Source: Didymella arachidicola
Taxonomy: Eukaryota; Ascomycota; Dothideomycetes; Pleosporales; Didymellaceae
Direction of reading: 5' to 3'
NCBI GenBank assembly: GCA_016630955.3
Contig: CM049992.1
Span: 1,488,001 to 1,552,000, forward strand
DNA: 64,000 nt
This document shows positions 1 through 9,346 of the stretch, piece by piece. Position 1 is the first letter of the stretch; each line of letters opens with the position of its first letter. The position numbers and the translations under genes are program-made. The notes under the pieces were generated by a model, which was given only the letters and a program-made list of their open reading frames with translations, had not been told where the DNA came from and did not search any database.

Positions 1-870
1 CCTGCGCATCCCGATGTGATATCCGTGCTCGGCATATTCCATGTTTCTCAAAATATATCCCAAAAAAAAAGAAGATCGGCTGTTTTTTCGACTGGCTAAC
101 ATCTCTCGGCCGAGTGACCGCAAAATATCTGTGCAACACCGACGGTCGGGGGACAAGAACAATCTGATCGCTATATGCGAAGGCACTACCCGCGTTCTAT
201 ATGAACCATAGTCGTATAATTTGTAGACAGGGCACCTAACCGTGACCAAGCTTTCTTGTGTGCAAGCACAAGCGAATCGTGGTACTCGATACAGCCCTCA
301 GTCTGTTTAGGTACGACACTGCTCCAGGCCACATGGTTCACGCGCTTGCACAATACCTGGAGAGACAGCTCGTACCGCTATCTAGTAGACTGATCTTTGT
401 AGTGTAACGGCAATTTACCTCCATGTTTATCTAGTGAGGATCGCCGAAAACCCCTCCGCGTTGAGTGTCCCTTCCGAATCATGGTCATCATCTAATTTGA
501 GAATCTGGTGTGATACGAAGTCGATCTGCCTTTTACCAATACTCTGAACCACGACAATTTTCATTGAGGAGAGAGAATGAGACATGGAATGCGCTGTATG
601 GGCCATTATGCTGTCGATATCCCAGCAGCTACACCTTCGATGATCTTCCCTTAACATGATCTCGGTTTCAATCATGCGATTCCTCAACATTCTCGGTGGC
701 AGCTTTATGTTAGTCTCGGATGTTGCTCAAGTTGCGCCTGTTGTCTCTCCAATTGGTGTCTAAGCCTCATCGTTCAACATCGACGATGTGCCACTAACGA
801 GCAGCCGCTTCTGGATAATCAGAATCGCACGTTGAGCTATCTCAAATCGATCGAGCTCGATCGGCTGATC
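1..870. other. Left-edge intergenic sequence, no gene seen
   Basis: No open frame here has convincing coding character; the only sizeable one is 87 codons on the minus strand and shows no recognisable domain. I see no clear transposon ends. A gene cut by the left border cannot be excluded. Confidence 0.4.
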
Positions 871-1087
871 TATGTGTTCCGTTCCACTCACAAGCTATCG
901 ACCAACGGCTCAACTCCAAAAGAAGGGTGAGACGCTCCTGACTTTCCATTCAGAAATCATGTGGAGGGCCACCTTCTCACTGTTTGGTCACAATGTTATG
1001 CGCAATGAAAGAACACCACGTGCAGGAACCATGCTAACTTCTTCGTTACTAAGCTTTTCAAATGCCAGAATAACGACTCTTCCGCAG

Positions 1088-1675
1088 GTTTTGGCGCCGG
1101 GTACATCTCTGGTTTCCTCGAATCCGAGTTCATCAAGTTCGAGAGCGGCACACTCTCAAATGGCAACGTGCTGTACTACGCCATCCATAAGACTCTTGCT
1201 GGTCTGCTGGATGTCTATCGATCAATTAGAGATGAGAATGTAAAAAAAAGCTTTGCTTGCCTTCACTGGATGGGTAGATCAGCGTACAAGCAAGCCCACC
1301 CCGGACCAGATGTTGAAGATTGTGCAGTCAAGCTGCCAATGAAGCAACGTGTCATTCCCGCCAACGACGGCACGAATGTCGGTGCCCTTGCATATGGCCC
1401 GTCCATCTTATCTGGTAAGTATGTTGGAGATAAGAATCTCTCAATACGCTGCAATTCTTGATTCGTCACTTTTTGCAGTTCCAACAAAGTGTAGAACAAG
1501 CACGCTCTCAGCAAACCCGGAGTTCGATCTTGGTTCTGTGGAGCGTGTGAATACTTCTGGTATCCCTTTTATGGGTACTGCGGACGGCAAATCGGTCAAC
1601 ATCGAACGGTTCGCTGTTGTGCAGGGCTTTAGCTATGGGGTGTACTGGGCGACTAGTGGAGTTTTGCCAAAATGA
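1088..1675 (+). CDS. Uncharacterised spliced gene, 5' end unresolved
   Basis: Two exons, 1088-1414 and 1479-1675, join in frame across a 64-nt intron with a strong donor (GTAAGT) and a pyrimidine-rich TTTTTGCAG acceptor. Together they give about 174 stop-free codons ending in TGA, which supports real coding sequence. The left exon begins right after a CCGCAG acceptor, so at least one upstream exon is expected, perhaps within 872-1020, but I could not place its ATG. The peptide contains GFGAGYISGFLESEF near its start and SYGVYWATSGVLPK at its end. It is not low-complexity and I do not recognise the family. It could be an intact gene whose 5' exons I cannot see, or a 5'-truncated remnant. Confidence 0.45.
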
Positions 1676-2320
1676 AAGCACTATGCGGTTCCTACTTCTC
1701 GCGTCTGATTTGAGGCTCTCTGCACATTGGGTTCCTCGCTACTGGGATAGCGTATCCCCATACATTGTCTTGATTGACATAAAATGCTTCCTGCACAGTA
1801 TTCTGAGCCATTTGTTCTTCCGTCACAGTTGCGTTAGGCATTGCATGTCGGCAACAGCGTCCTCATGTCGTAGGGAGCCACACTTAGGTACAGGACTTCG
1901 TTGCGTTTGCGGGTATTGCGGAGTAATGGGTTCGAGATTACTGCGTGACAGCAGCATTCATTCTGTGGCGGTGTACATTGGATCCAATTCACAGCTGATA
2001 TCCTGGAGATAGGTGTAAACTTGCAATCGCCTAAGCAATTGCGTCGGGCTTGATAGAATTTAACCTACAACTCAGTCAAAGTTCGAAGCATTCAAGCACA
2101 TCACCTACCGCCTTACTATGGTCATTGAAAGAGAACAGTTTTGGAAAGTAATGTCAATTGTCAATCTACTTTCAAGTTCTAGGTGTACCGTGCCCGCGAT
2201 ATTGGTCCGACCCTTGCCATCAAGGCTAATAATATATACAATATGAAATGATGTTGGTTGACCATCTGATTGTCCTATCGCGTCTGCTGTCAGAGCTAGA
2301 GACTGCTGGAAACTCGCAGC
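1676..2320. other. Intergenic, converging 3' ends
   Basis: This is the interval between the end of the unknown plus-strand gene and the end of the minus-strand xylanase. It should hold both 3' untranslated regions. No repeat or further gene is visible. Confidence 0.4.
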
Positions 2321-2989
2321 TCAAGAGCCAGTAACGGTGTACTTGGAGTTACCACCGGCATTGCCCCAGCCCTCAGTGGAGAGAGTCTGGTAGTTGTGTG
2401 CGCCGAGTTTCATGCCGTGGGAGGCCCAGGCGTCAAAGTGGCACTTGGTGGTGACGGTTCCGCTACCAGGACGCTTGTTCACGCGGTTGGAAATGTACTG
2501 GGTGAAGGTAGTTGTGCCGACGATGGAAGGCTGATTGACCTGGGTGTGCTTCCAGATATCATAGGAAGAGCCGTCGCAGGTGACCGAGCCGACCTTGGTG
2601 CCCTGGGCAGAGCCAGCTCCGTTGGAGGTGTACTCCTGGATGTAGTACTCGACGAGAGGGTTCTGGGTCCAACCGTATACGGAGACGAGAACAGTGCCGG
2701 CCTGGGCCTGTGTAGAGCCGGAAAAGTTGATCTTGCGTGTGGTGCCGGTCTTCCAACCCTTACCGACGACGAAGTCACCAGCGTTGGAGAAGGAGACGGA
2801 GTAGCCGTTGTTGGTGGGCTGGAAGTTGACGTTGCCAGAGGTCTTGTAGTTCTGGTTGTAGTCCTGGCGCTTGACGAGATCAGTAGCGTTGTTGAGCTCG
2901 AAGTCAGGGAGGTCAGCGACGGGAGCAGGGGCGGCGAAGGCGCCAGCAGCTACGGAGAGCGCGGCAGCGATGGTGGAGATGGCAACCAT
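2321..2989 (-). CDS. GH11 endo-1,4-beta-xylanase, secreted
   Basis: Encodes a 222-aa endo-beta-1,4-xylanase of glycoside hydrolase family 11, which hydrolyses plant xylan outside the cell. The ATG at 2989 starts a clean signal peptide (MVAISTIAAALSVAAGAFAA) followed by a short propeptide ending in the Kex2-type site LVKR. The mature domain shows the family pattern: the nucleophile Glu114 in PLVEYYIQEY and the acid/base Glu206 in LSTEGW. Length is typical of the family. The frame stays open further upstream of 2989, but only this ATG puts a signal peptide at the N terminus. No intron is needed. The last part ends TEGWGNAGGNSKYTVTGS, where many relatives carry TEGYxSSG. A TATA-like run lies about 100 bp upstream, and a transposon is inserted about 750 bp upstream. 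Confidence 0.95.
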   Translation of the reverse strand: MVAISTIAAALSVAAGAFAAPAPVADLPDFELNNATDLVKRQDYNQNYKTSGNVNFQPTNNGYSVSFSNAGDFVVGKGWKTGTTRKINFSGSTQAQAGTVLVSVYGWTQNPLVEYYIQEYTSNGAGSAQGTKVGSVTCDGSSYDIWKHTQVNQPSIVGTTTFTQYISNRVNKRPGSGTVTTKCHFDAWASHGMKLGAHNYQTLSTEGWGNAGGNSKYTVTGS

Positions 2990-3741
2990 TTTGATTGTTG
3001 GTTTTTGAAAAAGCGAATGCGAATTGAAGAGTGGAAGTGAATGTACTTGGAGTTGGATGGAGACTAAGACAATCAAGACTCTGGATGTATATATATACAA
3101 AAAGCTTGACCACCGGATAAGATGTCGAGATTGTCGATCTCCCTTGATTACATTGCTGGCGTCACGGCTCCTTGCTGCCATGTCTCTCGGCGACTCGAAC
3201 CACATCGACGTTAATGAATTTGTTAAGCTCGGACTTTACTGCTTGTTTGACCAAAGTCATACCGAGGGCCACGCATAGATAAAAAACCGATTAAAGGTGG
3301 GGAAAGGTCCGAAATCGTGGCGTTGATTCGTCGCTGCAACGCCTTCCTGACGTTTGCAAGTGTTTCAAAACAACACCACCGGTAAAATGCATCGTAAAAA
3401 CAGTACTCGAGACTTGGAGTTACAACCGCAAAATATATTGCAATAGGAAATAACAACGAGATCGCTGACGACGTCCATCGCACAACTCAGATGGTATAGA
3501 CCCATCAATTCGGTCCTTGAACCGGTGGCTTGACGACTTGGCCGTCACCTGCAGAGAGAGCTCTTAATGTCCGGAACAGCCCATTCGCCCTAAGCTTATA
3601 TGAAACGTCGGACGGACCAGCGCAAACGCGACTTCTGCCGCTCCTGCACCGCGGCTCTTCCCACTTGGCGAAGCTTACTGCTCCTCGGCAGGAGCTTGAA
3701 GCGACCTCAGGCATCCGTGATCAGGTTCGCGAAGGCCCTTA
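2990..3741. other. Xylanase upstream region up to the transposon
   Basis: Contains the xylanase promoter and, from about 3500 on, unique sequence flanking the transposon target site. No further gene is supported. The sequence reads on from the left flank into 5844 when the element and one copy of the TA are removed. Confidence 0.4.
3087..3098 (-). promoter_or_regulatory. TATA-like element of the xylanase gene
   Basis: The alternating run GTATATATATAC lies 98 bp upstream of the xylanase ATG, a plausible position for a core promoter with a short 5' leader. It is the only such run in the upstream region. The assignment is by position and composition only. Confidence 0.45.
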
Positions 3742-3785
3742 CCGAGTCCGTGCGCGTGACGCCCACCATCGCGTAACGCCCCGCT
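3742..3785 (+). repeat. Left terminal inverted repeat, 44 bp
   Basis: Begins CCGAGTCCGTGCGCGTGACG and is the exact reverse complement of 5798-5841. The match continues past one mismatch for two further bases. The expected role is transposase binding and cleavage. Confidence 0.93.
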
Positions 3786-3829
3786 AAGCAAATCGCACCC
3801 CATCTTCAACACCCCATAGCTCAGTCAAT

Positions 3830-5689
3830 ATGGACTCAATTCAAGAAGCGGCTACAGAATTCGATTTGCGCAATCATAAAGAACAACTTTCATACACAAA
3901 GTTTGCTAAAGCAAAGGGAGTTGATCGGTCTACGTTAGCGCGGAGGCACAAAGGGGTTTCAACTTCTAGGGAGGTCAAAGCAGTTAACCAACGGAAACTC
4001 AACAACACTGAAGAACAAGAGCTTATTAAGCTTATTAATAAGCTTACTGAGGACGGATTCCCTCCTAACAGGCTTCAAATCCGAAATTACGCGTCTAAAG
4101 TAGCTGGTAGCAGCGTCTCTGATAGCTGGGTTACTCGCTTCCTCCACCGTCACACAGCTGAACTGGTCACCAAATGGGCAACAGGGAAGGATCGCAATCG
4201 CCACCAAGCTGACTCAGGGGCTTCTTTTGAGGCCTACTTCACACTTCTACACAGCAAGATAGCTGAGTACAGCATTGAGCCTCAGCACATGTACAATATG
4301 GATGAGAAGGGCTTCATGATCGGGGTACTTGAACGTGCAAAACGAGTGTTCTCCCGGCCACTGTGGGACAGCAAGCAAGTCAGAGGTACTCTCCAAGACG
4401 GCTCACGGGAGTGGATCACGCTTATTGCTTGCATAAGTGCCTCAGGGGAAGCCCTGCCAGCAAGCCTCATATACCCAGCAGCCAATCAAGCTATATACTC
4501 AGGCTGGGTGGAGGATATCAAGCCAGGGGAACACTCAGTCTTTGTCAGCTCATCTAGTACAGGCTGGAGCAACAACGAGATAGCTCTTGCCTGGCTTGAA
4601 CAGGTGTTCGATCGCGCTACTAAGGCCACAGCACGGAGAAAGTATCGTCTTTTGATACTTGACGGCCACGGGAGCCACGTTACCCTTGACTTTATTGAGT
4701 ACGCCAACCAACGCAAGATACTCGTGATGATCCTTCCCCCTCACTCAACACACAGGCTCCAGCCACTGGACGTTTGCCTGTTCTCACCTCTGGCACGAGC
4801 ATACTCAAATGAGCTTACGCAGTTCCTCCAAAGCAGTCAGGGGACCTCTCCAGTCACTAAATCAAACTTCTTACACCTGTTCTGGGCGGCGTGGCAGAGC
4901 TCATTTCAGGAGTCAACAATCGTCAACTCCTTTGCAGCCACAGGGATATGGCCCCCTGACGCCTCTGCTGTACTCAAACAAGTCAACAACACTTATACAG
5001 ACAAAGAAGAACAATCAGGAGCTCTTAGACCAACAGACTGGAGGCGTATAAGGCAGGTACTTAAGGATCATGTGAAGGAACCTGACAGTGAGGCAGTGCG
5101 GGAGCTGACAGGGGCAATTCACTCTCTTACTGCCCAGGTTGAGCTGCTTACTGAGCAGAACAAAGGCCTGCAGGAGTCTCTTGCACACAGGAAGAAGCAC
5201 AATAAGAAGAGTAAGCCCCTGAGTCTCCAACAGCGGAAGGAGTACCAAAGTCAACCTGTATTTTGGTCTCCTCGGAAGGTCAGAGAGGCACACTATCGTC
5301 GGAAGATCAATGAGCAAGAACAGGAGGAGCAGCATCTTCAAAAGCTACGTCAGAAGCAAGAGCAAGTAGCAATTAAGCTTCAGAGAGCAAGAGAGGCTCA
5401 GGAGAAGCGTACAGAGCGTGAGAGAGCTAAGGAGGTGAGGGTGCAGGAGAAGGCTAAGAAGGCAGCTGAAGCGCAGCGTCAAAGGGACGCTCGTCAAGCT
5501 ACTACTGCTATCCAATTATCCCAAAAGGGTAAGCGTAAAGCCTTAAAAGCTACCTCAGGTAGCAATAAGCGTCAGAAACAAGCTGGTGATGCTGGTGGTG
5601 CGAAAGAAGCCCCTGAGGCACCCTCAGCTCCTCCACCAGTCACTACTCGCCGCGGACGCAACGTTAGGCTTCCAAGTAAATACAAGTAG
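3830..5689 (+). CDS. Pogo-family DDD transposase, 619 aa
   Basis: Cut-and-paste transposase of the pogo/Fot/Tigger group. An N-terminal helix-turn-helix of psq type (about residues 15-45, FAKAKGVDRSTLARRHKG) is followed by a CENP-B/Tc5-like DNA-binding region (about 60-120). The DDE_1 catalytic domain follows with acidic residues Asp158 in MYNMDEKGFMIG, Asp278 in LLILDGHGSH and Asp314 in LQPLDVCLFSP, leaving 35 residues between the second and third. The C terminus from about residue 430 is a long charged coiled-coil-like region rich in Glu, Lys and Arg, ending in a basic tail. The ATG at 3830 lies just inside the left repeat. No stop or frameshift interrupts it, so the protein could be functional. 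Confidence 0.95.
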   Translation: MDSIQEAATEFDLRNHKEQLSYTKFAKAKGVDRSTLARRHKGVSTSREVKAVNQRKLNNTEEQELIKLINKLTEDGFPPNRLQIRNYASKVAGSSVSDSWVTRFLHRHTAELVTKWATGKDRNRHQADSGASFEAYFTLLHSKIAEYSIEPQHMYNMDEKGFMIGVLERAKRVFSRPLWDSKQVRGTLQDGSREWITLIACISASGEALPASLIYPAANQAIYSGWVEDIKPGEHSVFVSSSSTGWSNNEIALAWLEQVFDRATKATARRKYRLLILDGHGSHVTLDFIEYANQRKILVMILPPHSTHRLQPLDVCLFSPLARAYSNELTQFLQSSQGTSPVTKSNFLHLFWAAWQSSFQESTIVNSFAATGIWPPDASAVLKQVNNTYTDKEEQSGALRPTDWRRIRQVLKDHVKEPDSEAVRELTGAIHSLTAQVELLTEQNKGLQESLAHRKKHNKKSKPLSLQQRKEYQSQPVFWSPRKVREAHYRRKINEQEQEEQHLQKLRQKQEQVAIKLQRAREAQEKRTERERAKEVRVQEKAKKAAEAQRQRDARQATTAIQLSQKGKRKALKATSGSNKRQKQAGDAGGAKEAPEAPSAPPPVTTRRGRNVRLPSKYK

Positions 5690-5797
5690 CACAAGTAGTT
5701 CACATAGGTCTATTTACTACTCTACTACAATATTATACAATATTTGCTGTTGTTGGTGGCTCAGTAACCTTATTTTTCAACAAGTCGATAGGATCTC

Positions 5798-5841
5798 AGC
5801 GGGGCGTTACGCGATGGTGGGCGTCACGCGCACGGACTCGG
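5798..5841 (-). repeat. Right terminal inverted repeat, 44 bp
   Basis: Exact reverse complement of 3742-3785, ending in CACGGACTCGG followed by the TA target duplication at 5842-5843. Confidence 0.93.
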
Positions 5842-5843
5842 TA

Positions 5844-7418
5844 CCCTAGCTGATCCAGACTTCTCCCGAGGTCGCGACCGGCGACAATGCGCATCCGTGC
5901 AACGGCAATCTCTTATGTGCAGCCACTTCGTATGACGCTCTGACGACTCGTGAGTCCAGAGTAGCGGGGGCTTTCTCTCGTCTCAGCCCGACCCTCCTCC
6001 TTCCTACCACTGATCCCTCTTCTCTGCTGGACCACCGCGGCTATGGTAAGCTTCAAAACCGACCTGGATCACCGCGTCACCTCAGAAAACTGATGTCTCC
6101 ACGTGGCACGCATTTCGCAATACTTGCGCCTGACACGACACCATGACAAGGACAGACTGCGCAGTTGTTGTGGTTCATGTTGGAGAGTTTGCGGCTGTTG
6201 GGCGATGGCTCCCTGTCGGCGGCTGTCAGGGGCTCTGCTCGGCCCTTTCCACGTGTTTCGATTCATGCAGATGCCAGTAGTACGGGCACCGTTGCAACTG
6301 ATTTTGCGATTCACGCATGTTGACGTCCATCTGTATTTGACGATCAGGCGTCAGCCGCAAGCCGAGAAATGTGTAAAAGCCGATGGAGGTTGAACGCCAA
6401 GTGGTGGTGCCTGGTGTTCGCTTGGTGCTGCACTTCCATCCCTGCACCCAAGGTAAGCGGGGCACATGATCTACGAGAGCTGGGGTGTAATAATGAAGGG
6501 CGTGGCTACAACGCTGCCGTTGGGACATCTTTCCCTCCATACATAGCTCAAGACGTTTGATAGTAGCAGACCCGACGGCTCGAATATCGCGATGGAGGAG
6601 CCGCGGACGTGGGGACATGTGAGGCTTTGCAGAGAGCTTGACAGACATGATCGTTGTCACCCCGGCGTAACTTAACAGCCTGATTATACGCAATACAGCG
6701 TAAAGAATGATATATGGCATCTTATCTTGGGCTGTCGAAGCCGTTCTGGATGGAGTGCGGTGGCTCTCGTACTGCGCCGATGCTCACCACTGTCCCCCTG
6801 CTATTCTGTGGGCGCAATGCATGCGTAAGCTTGTCTCCAATGTATTGAAACTGGCTAGATGAGTATTGGTATCGCACAAGTCATCGCGTTTTTGCTATAG
6901 GCTTGCTGGACGTAGTAATAGCTGATGCACGATCATACTCTTCAGGCTCGTTCGAATGCTGAGAGGTCTGGACCGAGGGATGAGCCTGGACACAGTGATG
7001 CTCATCCCTCGGTCCAGATCCCAGTCCGTTGGATGTCATGATTTCGTGCCGGTGGATCATCAAAAGAAGGAGGTTGTGGTGATCAGGCCAAAGGCCGCGT
7101 TCATAAGGCTTTTAGTCAGTGGGGCTTCTGGTGGCGCCGGTCTCGCGACCGCGCCTCACGGACGCGTCTCACCTCGTTCGCAATTCTAAAGTCTTCCTTG
7201 ATCAACCTTTTCGGTAGCCCTCAATTGTGGTGTATACTAGCAGTTAGGTGTGCATTTTTCCGGTATTGGTGTCAAAAACATTTCGTCTTTGCCTCTGTGA
7301 GTTAGGTCACTGCTCGTTGTCAGCCTTCCTAGCCAGAGAGCGCAGGGGTCTTCACGATCTTGCGCCAACACGTCGCAGCAAGTTACGACACTCCCACCGC
7401 CCAGCAACACTTCTCAAC
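5844..7418. other. Gene-free interval with a perfect hairpin
   Basis: About 1.6 kb between the transposon and the first F-box-like gene. The open frames here are short, overlap on both strands and have no domain character. The notable content is the 19-bp-arm hairpin at 6967-7018. The last 170 bp should contain the promoter and 5' leader of the gene starting at 7419. Confidence 0.4.
6967..7018. repeat. Perfect inverted repeat, 19-bp arms, 14-nt loop
   Basis: Arm 1 (6967-6985, TCTGGACCGAGGGATGAGC) and arm 2 (7000-7018) are exact reverse complements separated by 14 nt. RNA from either strand would form a long stable hairpin. No coding frame explains it. It could be a foldback remnant or a small-RNA precursor-like structure. 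Confidence 0.85.
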
Positions 7419-8885
7419 ATGGTACATAACGCTCTGTTGCTCCCTGAGGTGGTAGCTGCCATACTGGATGCCGGGAGTAAAGAGACTGGCCTCCTGTTTA
7501 ACTGTCTCCTTGTCAACCATCTTTTCCTCGAGGAAACGAGACGAATTCTATGGTCCGAATGCGACTCTACCAGTGGAGTGCACCCTGATATCGAGGACCT
7601 TGGTACAATGATATTGCGTGACGATATAGGGCCAGAGCGCGCACAGGTATATGCCAACCTGATACAAGAGATTTCTTTCCATTACGGCAAATCTCAGAGC
7701 AACAATGCTTACATCGACCAAACGAGTTGGCACATAGTACTTTGCCAGCTGAGATTTCCGCAATTGCTATCTGTCTGGTTTTGGGAAACTGAGCATGGAG
7801 CCAAACTCAATGTTGAGGATGTGATACTGCATTATGCAGAGTCCGATCTCCGCAAACTTTGCATCGACGTTTGCGGTCCGCTTTCGGACAACTTTTTCGA
7901 CAGGATCGCTGAAAAGTGCTCGAGGCTCGACTATTTGCTCTTGCACCCATCCAGCGTCACAGCTTCTCCGGCCGCAGTGGTCCGTATGTTAGAAAGGATG
8001 CCCAACGTTGACTCTCTCGATCTGGAAAAAGGGTTTGAGGATAAGGTTTCGTCGGAGATGCTCAAAGTTGTCGCCGCCTTCCCTGCTCTCGACCAGATAG
8101 TTCTCCCATACGTCCACGATGACTTGCTAGAAGCAATTCAGTCCGATACAAACACTCGTCCCTTTCCCAAGCTCAGATACCTCTATGTTGGCGCCACCGC
8201 GGAAAGCTTACGTCTATACCATAGAGTGGCTCCTGGGATCGAGGCTCTAGGCTTAACGAACGAGAGGCTCCAGCGCACAAATGATGTATTGACGGCTGCA
8301 TCGAGGTTCCGGCAGCTCACGTCTTTCACCGCTCAGCTCAGCGAAAGCTCCGTCATTCGTGGAGAAGAGCTGATTCATTTGGCAGAGGGCAGCCGGGGCC
8401 TTGAAGAACTCAAAATTGGTATAGATGGCTGGTACGATATCAAGCCGTCAGCAATAGGTATCACAGATGAACTGATGGGGAAGCTGGCTCCATGTCTGCT
8501 TAACCTGAAGTGTCTATACCTGCTGTTTGAAGCGGCTGTTCAGGATATGCCTGGGTGCATCCAAACCGTCCAAACTATTGGACGCCATTGCAATCGAATA
8601 GAAGAGATGGTGTTTTCCTGCAGGCCCGATTGGTCGTTGATCGCGTCTCTTCCGCAGCGACCGGTTGAACCTTTGGCTGCTAAGCTCGAGCAACTACAGC
8701 TCGTGGTCAGCGATCATATGGAGACTTGCTTGATCAACGAAGAGTACGACGAATTGTTAAAGACATGGCGCGACAATGCGAGGATGTGGTTGCCACAGGT
8801 CAAGTTGATGATGATACGCAACGCCGATGATAAGGAGGAGGCGTTCGTAGACGCACTTCTCCCTCCACACAAGAATGAGGACTAA
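7419..8885 (+). CDS. F-box/LRR-like protein, tandem paralogue 1
   Basis: A single-exon 488-aa protein. The N terminus MVHNALLLPEVVAAIL followed by CLLVNHLF and a RILW motif resembles the short F-box-like module of fungal substrate-recognition proteins. The rest consists of irregular leucine-rich segments such as LRYLYVGATAESLRLYH and LEELKIGIDG. Known F-box/LRR proteins recruit substrates to SCF ubiquitin ligases through Skp1; that role is inferred here. The frame is open upstream to 7248, but the ATG at 7419 aligns exactly with the start of the neighbour at 9347, which fixes the choice. The two genes share order, strand and end motifs (NADDKEEAF versus DADDREQEF), marking a tandem duplication. 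Confidence 0.75.
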   Translation: MVHNALLLPEVVAAILDAGSKETGLLFNCLLVNHLFLEETRRILWSECDSTSGVHPDIEDLGTMILRDDIGPERAQVYANLIQEISFHYGKSQSNNAYIDQTSWHIVLCQLRFPQLLSVWFWETEHGAKLNVEDVILHYAESDLRKLCIDVCGPLSDNFFDRIAEKCSRLDYLLLHPSSVTASPAAVVRMLERMPNVDSLDLEKGFEDKVSSEMLKVVAAFPALDQIVLPYVHDDLLEAIQSDTNTRPFPKLRYLYVGATAESLRLYHRVAPGIEALGLTNERLQRTNDVLTAASRFRQLTSFTAQLSESSVIRGEELIHLAEGSRGLEELKIGIDGWYDIKPSAIGITDELMGKLAPCLLNLKCLYLLFEAAVQDMPGCIQTVQTIGRHCNRIEEMVFSCRPDWSLIASLPQRPVEPLAAKLEQLQLVVSDHMETCLINEEYDELLKTWRDNARMWLPQVKLMMIRNADDKEEAFVDALLPPHKNED

Positions 8886-9346
8886 GACGATAGCGGCAGT
8901 CCTGTCGATGCAGCGGAAGAAAGGAGCTCAACGCATCGAAGAGTCTAATTGCCATTCAGCATCAGTAGTAGAATCTGTTTGCGATGGCGCAGTGATGAAG
9001 TGGTGATGGGATAACATTTCTGGGAGGGTGGGGCACCGCACGAAAGTAGGAGCCACCACCCCCGCCTTGGTGCTTATCCTGCACCTGCCGCTAAAAAACC
9101 GCTAGACAACATGCAACAATATTCTATCTGACCCTAACAACCTCCCCAAGTGACGAACTGAACAAGACTCTGTTTGTCTCGATTTCTCTGTTTGTTTGCG
9201 TGAGTCCATGAATGACCTGATGTCATCAAAACGGCCGTTCACTGCCACGCTCCTACTCACCCTGACGTCAAAAAGCACCTGCGTCAGTTCGTTACGAGCT
9301 CGCAGTTGCTTGGGCCTAATCAACAATCACAAGCGACTTGTTTGTC
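8886..9346. other. Spacer between the tandem paralogues
   Basis: A 461-bp interval holding the 3' end of the first F-box-like gene and the promoter of the second. No repeat or gene is visible in it. Confidence 0.4.

Larger units (their letters stand above)
3742..5841 (+). mobile_element. Intact pogo/Fot-type DNA transposon
   Basis: A 2100-bp element bounded by perfect 44-bp terminal inverted repeats (3742-3785 and 5798-5841) and flanked on both sides by TA (3740-3741 and 5842-5843), the target duplication of the Tc1/mariner/pogo superfamily. It contains one uninterrupted transposase gene that starts only 44 bp inside the left repeat. Perfect repeats, an exact TA duplication and an open transposase together point to a young, possibly active copy. 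The repeats end in CCGAGTCCG at the element border. Confidence 0.93.

Noticed and set aside
2396..3040. A 214-codon plus-strand frame over the xylanase
   Set aside because: The minus strand encodes the complete GH11 enzyme with both catalytic Glu residues; this is a shadow.
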